This document shows positions 1 through 7,189 of a stretch of DNA of 64,000 nt, piece by piece; the first letter of the stretch is position 1; every line of letters starts with the position of its first letter. A program made the position numbers and the translations under genes. Below the pieces are notes generated by a model. The model was not told the origin of the DNA. It did not search any database and worked only from the letters and a program-made list of their open reading frames with translations. The DNA comes from Rheinheimera sp. A13L. GTDB lineage: Bacteria > Pseudomonadota > Gammaproteobacteria > Enterobacterales > Alteromonadaceae. The DNA lies in the NCBI RefSeq assembly GCF_000217935.1, contig NZ_AFHI01000012.1:186001-250000 (forward strand), read 5' to 3'.

Positions 1-588
1 ATATGGAGCGCATTTATAATCCATGTACTTAACTTCTACAGCTTTCTCTTCAAACAACTCATGTTGAAGGTAGTTTGCTGCGCCATGACCGGTAATGTAA
101 CAGCTAGCTTTTAATGCGTTGCAAATATCCAATAGTCTCTGACTACCTGCGCCATCAACACCAATGTCTCGTGAATCTAAAAATTCTGTAGTTTCTGTTA
201 AACCAAAGTAGCGACTTAACGCAACTATGGACAAGCTGCTTAGCTGATCTAACGTAGTGCAAGGTTCAGACCAGACCGAATCGCACAAACCTTCTACATC
301 TGAAAAAAAAGGCGCTTTACCCAATGAACGTTTTAATATGGCTAAATGCTCTTGTTTCCAGTTTTTTTTGTGATCAATTTCGACCTCATCGATCCGCTGA
401 CGTGAACGAACATTTTTAACAGGAACAGTCATCCACGAAGTATCAGGATCAGTTTTGACCTGAACCCTATTAAAGAATCCCCTAGCAAATTGCACATCAC
501 TATAAAAAACAAACTTATCAGCCAGCCTCACTTGTTCTAACAAACCAACCCAAGGAAAATACATAGGCTGAGATATAACAACATTCAT
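1..588 (-). CDS. WbqC-like family protein (3' part missing, cut by window edge)
   Basis: The reading frame is open on the minus strand from an ATG at 588 (AAGG-type Shine-Dalgarno just upstream) to the window edge, giving about 196 residues. The N-terminus MNVVISQPMYFPWVGLLEQ followed by a DKFVFYSDVQF block matches the start of WbqC-like proteins, and the second family member in this window (41266-41973) begins in the same way. WbqC proteins occur in O-antigen and glycan clusters; their biochemical role is not settled. The gene lies 27 bp after the aminotransferase gene and is probably the next member of the same operon. The C-terminus is not visible. Confidence 0.8.
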   Translation of the reverse strand, partial: MNVVISQPMYFPWVGLLEQVRLADKFVFYSDVQFARGFFNRVQVKTDPDTSWMTVPVKNVRSRQRIDEVEIDHKKNWKQEHLAILKRSLGKAPFFSDVEGLCDSVWSEPCTTLDQLSSLSIVALSRYFGLTETTEFLDSRDIGVDGAGSQRLLDICNALKASCYITGHGAANYLQHELFEEKAVEVKYMDYKCAPY

Positions 589-615
589 TCTGAACCCCTT
601 TAAGGAGACCGAAAA

Positions 616-1734
616 CTACTTAATATTTTTTGTAATTAATTCAGTCAGCACGGCAACAACCCTTTTCTGCTCGTCCATTGATATATCGACAAAACTTGGC
701 AAGTTCATTGCCCTTTGACAAATAGAATATGCATTCGTGTTTGACTTATTTTCCTTAAACATAGGCAGAGCTGACAAAGGCCAGAAGAATACTCTGGCAT
801 CAATGTTTTCTGCTAAAAACGCTTCCTGTAGCTGTTTCTGATGAATGCCACTATCTTCTGAAAAAACGACAGTCGGCATCCAATAAGAATTAACACATTC
901 ATGTGATTCAGGATTCAGCTGAATTCTAGGCAACCCTTTCATTAATTCGGCATAACGATGAAAAACTTTACGTTTTGCGGTAATTAATTCCTCAATGCGT
1001 TCTAACTGCGCACACCCCAATGCAGCCTGGATATTAGACATCTTATATTTGAAACCAATCTCGTCCGGCCAAAACTGTTTATTCTGTCCGGTTTTACGAC
1101 CATGGTTACTCAAAGTCAAAACTTTTTGATATAGAGCTTCATCATTGGTCGCAAAAATACCTCCTTCTCCTGTAGTCATGGTTTTAGTGCCATGAAATGA
1201 GAACGCGGAAAATGTCCCCATACTGCCAGCCTTGTTTCCTTTATATTCCGAACCTAAAGCTTCTGCAGCATCTTCAATCAAGGCAAGTCCATACGTTCTC
1301 GCTAATTGCCTTAAACCATCCATATCACAAAGATTGCCATATAAATGGACTGCTATTATGGCTTTTGTTTTTGAGGTTATCGCGCGTTCAGCTTGCTGAA
1401 CACTGATACACCAGTTATCCGGGTCTATATCAACAAAGACTGGAGTTGCTCCCAGATGCACAACCGGAACGACACTGGCAATCCAGTTGGTGTCAGCCAA
1501 AATAACTTCATCACCGGGCCCTATACCTAAGGCCGCCATCCCCATGTGTAAAGCACCTGTACAGCTAGAGGTCGCTATGGCATAGCGCACGCCTAAATAC
1601 TCTGAAAAATTGCGTTCAAGCTTATTTATATAGTCATAACACTTGTCTCCCCAACCATGAGTGACTGCGTCCGTGACATAAGCTATCTCTAACTCACCAA
1701 TAGATGGCTTGGTATACATAATCTTGTTTTTCAT
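616..1734 (-). CDS. DegT/DnrJ/EryC1/StrS-family PLP sugar aminotransferase
   Basis: A 372-residue protein of the usual family length. It should transfer an amino group to a keto-sugar nucleotide with PLP as cofactor. Lys184, in SFHGTKTMTTGEGG, is the expected Schiff-base lysine, and Asp155 in IEDAAEA is the expected PLP-ring contact. The lysine argues for an aminotransferase and against an RfbH/DdhC-type 3-dehydratase, in which a histidine replaces it. The motif resembles perosamine-synthase types, suggesting C-4 amination (inference). The ATG overlaps the stop of the upstream methyltransferase gene (ATGA), so translation is probably coupled. The substrate is probably a CDP-4-keto-6-deoxyhexose made by the upstream gene products. 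Confidence 0.9.
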   Translation of the reverse strand: MKNKIMYTKPSIGELEIAYVTDAVTHGWGDKCYDYINKLERNFSEYLGVRYAIATSSCTGALHMGMAALGIGPGDEVILADTNWIASVVPVVHLGATPVFVDIDPDNWCISVQQAERAITSKTKAIIAVHLYGNLCDMDGLRQLARTYGLALIEDAAEALGSEYKGNKAGSMGTFSAFSFHGTKTMTTGEGGIFATNDEALYQKVLTLSNHGRKTGQNKQFWPDEIGFKYKMSNIQAALGCAQLERIEELITAKRKVFHRYAELMKGLPRIQLNPESHECVNSYWMPTVVFSEDSGIHQKQLQEAFLAENIDARVFFWPLSALPMFKENKSNTNAYSICQRAMNLPSFVDISMDEQKRVVAVLTELITKNIK

Positions 1735-2954
1735 ATGATCGATAACTCGGGAATAAGGGTAACGAACTTACAATGTTCCGGCAGCTGTCCCGCCAGTTGT
1801 TGTATAACTTCATCACGGATGTTCCATGGTAATATCAATACATAATCCGGTTGATAAGCACTCAGTTGTTCAGGAGGTAGGATAGGTATATGGCTACCAG
1901 GCAGAAACTGTCCTTGCTTTGACTTTGCCGCATCAAATACCACGGGCAGGTCATCAGCCTGAATACCTGCATAGTTTAATAGCGTATTGCCTTTTGCTGC
2001 TGCACCATAAGCGACCACAAGCTTACCCAGCTCTTTTGCTTGTTGTAAGAACGTCTTTAAACTCGTAGCGATTTGATTGACATGAGACTGAAATCCCTGA
2101 TAGACAGACACATCGGTCAAACCAAATTCAATCTCACTGTTCACCATATACTGCACACTTGGTTCTTGCTCTATACTGCAGTTATCAAGACAAGCCCAAA
2201 CCCTGAGACTTCCGCCATGAGTAGGCAAAGTTTCAACTTTCCACACGCGCAAACCAGCTTTTTGCAGTATAGAGCGTACGCTGTGGATTGAAAGATATGA
2301 GTAGTGTTCGTGATATATGGTATCAAACTGATGGTAGCGTAATAAATTCAGCAAATGTGGAAATTCAAAGCTACATACCCCGTCCAATGCCAACAAGTCC
2401 GCAATACCAGCTACAAAATCATTAATATCCGGTACATGAGCCAAAACATTGTTGGCAATAATTAGATCTGCTTTGCTGTATTGCTGTTTTATCAGCTTCG
2501 CCAATGAGACTCCGAAGAAGTCCGAGACAACATCAATACCTGATTGTTGGGCAACCAGAGCAGTAGCTTTTGTTGGCTCTACGCCGAGACAAGGAATACC
2601 GGCAGCGACAAAGTTACGCAATAAATAACCATCATTCGAAGCGATTTCTACCACAAAGTTGTCCGCTCTCAGTTGCCGCTTCTGGATAACATCGTCGGAG
2701 AACTGTCTGGCGTGTTCCAGCCAACTGCTCGACGTTGAAGAGAAGTAAGCGTAGTCTTCTGTAAATAATTCATCGGCTCTTGTGAAGTCTTCCGTTTGTG
2801 CCAGCCAGCAATGCTGGCAGACCCAGACTTTTAGCGGATATACCGCTTCTGCAATGAATTTAAGTTCTGAACTCAAATAGGCATTTGAAGGAGGCATTAT
2901 TCCAAGGTCGACCAAAGGTAGTGTCAATTGATTCAGGCAGTGCCGGCACTTCAT
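1731..2954 (-). CDS. SAM-dependent sugar C-methyltransferase-type protein with zinc-binding N-terminus
   Basis: A 407-residue protein with three family-typical parts. The N-terminal putative zinc site has cysteines at 3, 6, 46 and 49 (CRHC and CQHC). The class I SAM-binding core has the motif VVEIASNDGY at about 101-110, and there is a C-terminal lobe typical of TylCIII/NovU-like sugar C-methyltransferases. Such enzymes add a methyl group to C-3 of a 4-keto-deoxysugar nucleotide. It sits between the RmlC-like epimerase (4 bp overlap) and the aminotransferase (4 bp overlap) in one operon, so a branched-chain amino deoxysugar is the likely product. The family assignment is firm; the exact substrate is inferred. 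Confidence 0.85.
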   Translation of the reverse strand: MKCRHCLNQLTLPLVDLGIMPPSNAYLSSELKFIAEAVYPLKVWVCQHCWLAQTEDFTRADELFTEDYAYFSSTSSSWLEHARQFSDDVIQKRQLRADNFVVEIASNDGYLLRNFVAAGIPCLGVEPTKATALVAQQSGIDVVSDFFGVSLAKLIKQQYSKADLIIANNVLAHVPDINDFVAGIADLLALDGVCSFEFPHLLNLLRYHQFDTIYHEHYSYLSIHSVRSILQKAGLRVWKVETLPTHGGSLRVWACLDNCSIEQEPSVQYMVNSEIEFGLTDVSVYQGFQSHVNQIATSLKTFLQQAKELGKLVVAYGAAAKGNTLLNYAGIQADDLPVVFDAAKSKQGQFLPGSHIPILPPEQLSAYQPDYVLILPWNIRDEVIQQLAGQLPEHCKFVTLIPELSII

Positions 2955-3514
2955 ACAATTAGTCCTTCAAATGTCTCTGATAATAAAGTAAAGCCTAAGT
3001 CACGCGCGGAAATCAGGCTGACAGGTAAAGGCCAGCAAATATTAACCCTGGGATCGTCAGTCCTACAGCCACCATCATAATCACTCTTATAGTCTGCAGT
3101 GTGCAAATATAAAAGTTGACTGTCATCTTGCTGAGTTTGAAAACCATGAGCACAACCAGGAGGGATGACCAGCATTTGATCGTTCTGCTCATCCAGCTCA
3201 AACAACTGATGCTGCAAGAAAGTTGTCGAGCCTCGACGTAAGTCTAAAACAGCATCGCAAACGGCCCCACGGATACAACGCACCAACTTAAATTCACGTA
3301 ATGGCGGATAAAGAAAGTGCATTCCTCGTACCGCACCTGTTTTCAGATTCACCGAATGGTTGATTTGGCGAATAGTTTGCCCCCCCATCCATGGCGCTAA
3401 CTCTTCTTGACAAAACCAGCGACTGAAAGAGCCTCGTTCATCATTATGACGGCCTGACTGAACCAACATTACTCCTGCTAGTTTAGTCGCAGTGACTATT
3501 AATTTATTGCCCAT
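2951..3514 (-). CDS. dTDP-4-dehydrorhamnose 3,5-epimerase (RmlC)-like sugar epimerase
   Basis: A 187-residue cupin protein of RmlC type. The catalytic-histidine motif RGMHF (His66) and the following KLVRCIRG strand match RmlC, and PPGCAHGFQT is the typical C-terminal cupin segment. RmlC acts on dTDP-4-keto-6-deoxyglucose, but no dTDP enzymes are visible here. The neighbours make CDP-4-keto-6-deoxyglucose, so this copy more likely epimerises C-3 and/or C-5 of the CDP intermediate, possibly after C-methylation. Its ATG lies inside the last codons of the dehydratase gene (16 bp overlap), which indicates a tightly coupled operon. Confidence 0.88.
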   Translation of the reverse strand: MGNKLIVTATKLAGVMLVQSGRHNDERGSFSRWFCQEELAPWMGGQTIRQINHSVNLKTGAVRGMHFLYPPLREFKLVRCIRGAVCDAVLDLRRGSTTFLQHQLFELDEQNDQMLVIPPGCAHGFQTQQDDSQLLYLHTADYKSDYDGGCRTDDPRVNICWPLPVSLISARDLGFTLLSETFEGLIV

Positions 3515-4575
3515 AAAACCCCTTGTTCACAGGCACACTCTTGATAATATTCTAACTGCTGCTGCGTTATTACTGTGCTGTGTTGATAGTAGTTTTGATA
3601 CCAAAAGGCGGTTTGCAATGCAGTTTGCTGAAAATCCCAGACCGGCGCCCACCCCAAAACACGTTGAGCCAATTCACTCTTGATCATTAATAAACCAGTT
3701 TCTTGTAACTGTGCTTCCGTTTCCTGCAACCAACGAAGCTCTGGCCAATAAAGTTGCATTTCCAATAAAACCTCACGAACACTGAATACAGCATCCGATG
3801 CTGGTCCAAAGTTCCATGCTCTGGCACAAGTTTTGTCGCCAGCAAGTAGCTTGGCAGCCAGACAAAGGTAACCAGACAAAGAGTCCAACACATGCTGCCA
3901 AGGTCTTACAGCATCAGGATAACGAATAGTCAGCGGCCGCCCTAAAACCGAAGCTCGAATAATGTCAGGTATTAATCTGTCTTCTGACCAATCTCCGCCT
4001 CCAATTACATTGCCCGCGCGGGCAGTGGCGACGAGAACGTCATTTTTCGCAAAAAAACTCTGTCTATAACTTTGCACCAATATTTCACAGGCCGCCTTCG
4101 ATGCACTGTATGGATCATACCCTCCCAAAGGATCCTCTTCGGCATAACCTGTGCGCAGCTCCTTATTCAGGTACACCTTATCAGTGGTAACCACTAAAAC
4201 AGCCTTCACCGATGCAGTTTGACGACAAGCTTCCAGCAAATTCATAGTGCCATTAAGGTTGATTTGCCAAGTTTCAGTGGGATCTAAATAAGACTGACGA
4301 ACCAAGGGCTGAGCCGCCAAATGCAGTACTAACTCAGGCTGAATATCAGTCACAACCCTGTGCAAGGCGACCTGATCCCGAATGTCCAAAACATAATGTT
4401 CACAACAAGGCTCAAGTAGTTCTAGATGAGATGGTGTAGTCGGAGCACCTAAAGAAATTCCATAAACCCGGGCTCCTAGCTGCTCCAACCACATTACTAA
4501 CCAGCTTCCTTTGAAACCGGAATGCCCTGTTAGCAAGACTCTTTTACCGCGAAACACATCTGCAAACATGGTCAT
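3499..4575 (-). CDS. rfbG: CDP-glucose 4,6-dehydratase
   Basis: An extended short-chain dehydrogenase/reductase that converts CDP-glucose to CDP-4-keto-6-deoxyglucose. The Rossmann motif TGHSGFKGSW lies near the N-terminus, and the catalytic pair is in YDPYSASK. The frame is open further upstream to 4611, but I place the start at the ATG at 4575. It overlaps the stop codon of the cytidylyltransferase gene (TAATG) and has GGAAG about 8 nt upstream; the extra upstream residues are not family-like. This leaves 358 residues, the normal size. It works directly after the adjacent rfbF product. Confidence 0.93.
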   Translation of the reverse strand: MTMFADVFRGKRVLLTGHSGFKGSWLVMWLEQLGARVYGISLGAPTTPSHLELLEPCCEHYVLDIRDQVALHRVVTDIQPELVLHLAAQPLVRQSYLDPTETWQINLNGTMNLLEACRQTASVKAVLVVTTDKVYLNKELRTGYAEEDPLGGYDPYSASKAACEILVQSYRQSFFAKNDVLVATARAGNVIGGGDWSEDRLIPDIIRASVLGRPLTIRYPDAVRPWQHVLDSLSGYLCLAAKLLAGDKTCARAWNFGPASDAVFSVREVLLEMQLYWPELRWLQETEAQLQETGLLMIKSELAQRVLGWAPVWDFQQTALQTAFWYQNYYQHSTVITQQQLEYYQECACEQGVLWAIN

Positions 4576-5345
4576 TACCATTGCTTCCAGGGGGCTTGAC
4601 CACTTGCCCATAAGGATTCCAGCTGATTTTTATCTCGCAAAGTATCCATCGCCTGCCAAAACCCCTTATGCTGGTGAGCGTTTAGCTGCCCTTCGTTGGC
4701 TAATCTTAATAAAGGCTCTCCTTCAAAACTATCCTGATCTGAGTGCAGATAATCAAATACCTGCGGCTCAAGCACAAAAAAACCGCCGTTAATCCAAGCC
4801 CCATCTCCAGCAGGCTTTTCTTGAAAATTGATAACTGACGAGCCCTGTATATCTAAGGCACCATAACGTCCTGGTGGTTGAATAGCTGTCACTGTGGCAA
4901 TTTTTCCGGCATTTTTATGGGACTCCAGAGTTCGACTAATATCTAAATCAGAAACACCATCGCCGTAAGTAAAGCAAAATGTCTCGTTTCCTACGTAATC
5001 TCTAATACGCCTCAGACGACCTCCGGTCATACTATTCTCACCGGTATCCACTAATGTAACCCGCCAAGGTTCAACATGTTTTTCATGTACTTCCATCGTA
5101 TTGGCGGCCATATCAAAGGTTACATCTGACATATGCAAAAAGTAGTTGGCAAAATACTCTTTGATAATATACCCCTTGTAACCGAGGCAAATAATAAAGT
5201 CATTGATACCATGCGCTGAATAAATTTTCATGATGTGCCATAAGATTGGCTTACCACCAAGTTCGATCATAGGTTTAGGTCGCAGGTGCGATTCTTCACT
5301 GATCCGCGTACCCAACCCCCCCGCAAGAATTACAGCTTTAGTCAT
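4575..5345 (-). CDS. rfbF: Glucose-1-phosphate cytidylyltransferase
   Basis: A 256-residue sugar nucleotidyltransferase that makes CDP-glucose from CTP and glucose-1-phosphate, the first committed step of CDP-deoxysugar synthesis. The N-terminal signature [16 protein letters not shown] with the following [10 protein letters not shown] is characteristic, and [10 protein letters not shown] carries the catalytic aspartates. It is the first gene of the minus-strand run rfbF-rfbG-epimerase-methyltransferase-aminotransferase-wbqC. The 251 bp upstream (5346-5596) contain no gene and presumably hold the promoter; I could not recognise a specific site there. Confidence 0.95.
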   Translation of the reverse strand: MTKAVILAGGLGTRISEESHLRPKPMIELGGKPILWHIMKIYSAHGINDFIICLGYKGYIIKEYFANYFLHMSDVTFDMAANTMEVHEKHVEPWRVTLVDTGENSMTGGRLRRIRDYVGNETFCFTYGDGVSDLDISRTLESHKNAGKIATVTAIQPPGRYGALDIQGSSVINFQEKPAGDGAWINGGFFVLEPQVFDYLHSDQDSFEGEPLLRLANEGQLNAHQHKGFWQAMDTLRDKNQLESLWASGQAPWKQW

Positions 5346-5596
5346 GACGCCTCCACAGCAGACAAGTCGTATTTTAGTTTAACTGAAGGTTCCAAATAAT
5401 TGCCCGAGTCAACATCATCCGGTATCTCATATCAGCTATTACACAGTACGGGCATAAACCAGGCCAAAAAATTACGGTGTATAAAGAGAAAATTGCCCGT
5501 GAATTAGGATCTACTTCAACTCATAATAGAAAAATCTCTTAGCTTTGCTTAACCCATTTTTCAAACTCAGCTTTGAGGGATAACTGCCATATCGAT

Positions 5597-6892
5597 TTAT
5601 GAAAGCTTGAGCAAGGCACAACTTGCTACGCTGTAAAGATAAAAATAATTAACTGCATCAAGAATATTTTCACCCGACGATAAAACATTTTTACGCGGTG
5701 GCGCATTAAACTCGACCCAATGCATATTGGCCATGTCGGCGGCAGACAATCTCTCCGGCATATCATCCATTTTCGTTAAGCCAGCATGAAAAATCTCGTA
5801 GGAACAAGGTCCTGCTGTATATTTCATCTTTAGGTTGGCATCAATTCGTTCTTGCTGCTTCAAGGAAAGCTGGTCTTTGTAACCAAGTAAGTGACATTCG
5901 AGTAGCTCTTTATCAAAAGATCCGAAATCTGAAACATCATAAAAGTCAGATATCATCCAACTTAACAAATTAACGGAGTTTAGCTGGGTATGAACCAAGG
6001 GGCCATATCTGGCATTTTGTTTCATCCGAAGGTAATCAATAGCAATACAGTTGTTATGCCCGACCCAGCACCCTTTAAACAGCCCCTGATTTGCGTAGTA
6101 CCCTACAGACTCATTGTATGTTTTTAGAAAAACCTCTACTGTATTTAGAGATACTTTTGTTGCATCACCATTTGAAATTCCTTCGGCAAACACAACCATC
6201 ATCAAACTTTGCCCCACATCCATCGCAGACTGACATTCATTTAAAATGCCTACCATTGATGTGAAATCTGGGTTATAAGCTGGAAATACCTGGCCAAAGT
6301 GAGATTTAACCTTAGAGAGTACAGATCTTTTCACACAGCCTGAGTACATTTTCCCGTAACTATTTTTATGCCGCAACGGTCTGTAAAAAGATGGAGTTTC
6401 AAAACTGAAGCGTCTTTTTAACTCAGCTGCGGGATCGTAAAAACTTGGAACTACAGGTTTCATCAATGGATGGTAATGCCCCTTAGAAACATCATTCCCC
6501 TGTACTTCAAATCGTTCAAACTGCCAAGTTAAAAGCTCAGGCCGATACTTATCAATAAGCTTAGAAAGAACAGCCAACGCATCAGGACGCAGCATGAACT
6601 TCTCACTCAAAATAGCGACATAGTCACCTGTCGCCTGAGATACAGCAAATTCCCAATGCTCAGACATATTCATTTCACGCGGTGGACGAACGTATTTAAA
6701 CCGAGGGTCGCCGCTGTATGCAGCAAACTGCTTATCACAAAGGCCATCATGAGAACCATTGTCAGACAGTATTACTTGAAAGCTATAAAAGTCTTGTTGT
6801 GCTATACAAGCCAAACAATAACCCACTAGCTCAGCACGGTTTCGTGTTGGAATAACTAATGAAAACAATGGATCTTTATGTGTTTGTATCAC
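5597..6892 (-). CDS. Family 2 glycosyltransferase
   Basis: A 431-residue protein with an N-terminal GT-A domain of family GT2. FSLVIPTRNRAELVGYCLA at about 10-28, then VILSDNGSHDG, form the nucleotide-sugar binding start. No membrane segment is evident, so it is probably cytoplasmic. The C-terminal half is not recognisable to me. It stands alone between the CDP-sugar operon and the Maf gene, so it could transfer the CDP-derived sugar to a glycan or to flagellin. Donor and acceptor cannot be deduced from the sequence. Confidence 0.85.
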   Translation of the reverse strand: MIQTHKDPLFSLVIPTRNRAELVGYCLACIAQQDFYSFQVILSDNGSHDGLCDKQFAAYSGDPRFKYVRPPREMNMSEHWEFAVSQATGDYVAILSEKFMLRPDALAVLSKLIDKYRPELLTWQFERFEVQGNDVSKGHYHPLMKPVVPSFYDPAAELKRRFSFETPSFYRPLRHKNSYGKMYSGCVKRSVLSKVKSHFGQVFPAYNPDFTSMVGILNECQSAMDVGQSLMMVVFAEGISNGDATKVSLNTVEVFLKTYNESVGYYANQGLFKGCWVGHNNCIAIDYLRMKQNARYGPLVHTQLNSVNLLSWMISDFYDVSDFGSFDKELLECHLLGYKDQLSLKQQERIDANLKMKYTAGPCSYEIFHAGLTKMDDMPERLSAADMANMHWVEFNAPPRKNVLSSGENILDAVNYFYLYSVASCALLKLS

Positions 6893-7189
6893 TTAAAATA
6901 TCCTCTTAGTTATCTGTTTCGTCATTCTAAGACCTCGCAAAAAGATAGCTAATGCTGCGGAAAGCAAACTGCGCTTATCAATACTCAATAGGGCGACGCC
7001 AAGGTAGTCACCCTTACCAGAAATTAACCAATCAAAGTTGAGTGACCAGCACAAATTTAACACTGTTGTACTAGCCCCACTCTAAGTGTTGTAAGCTTCA
7101 AAGTAAAAACTACAACAATAGAGCAAATGAAAAACGTTATAAACATCAGCCGCTAGATTAAGTAAGCTTAGATGCGGTTAAATCCTCAA
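6893..7189. other. Intergenic region, nothing recognised
   Basis: About 297 bp between the GT2 gene start and the end of the Maf gene. It is AT-rich with no credible ORF, no intrinsic terminator for the Maf gene and no clear promoter match. A promoter for the GT2 gene presumably lies near 6893-6990 but cannot be named. Confidence 0.5.

Noticed and set aside
616-1734. Reading the aminotransferase as an RfbH/DdhC-type CDP-4-keto-6-deoxyglucose 3-dehydratase because rfbF and rfbG are adjacent
   Set aside because: The dehydratase has His in place of the PLP-binding Lys and a Fe-S cysteine group. Here Lys184 is present in HGTK and no Fe-S cysteine pattern is seen.
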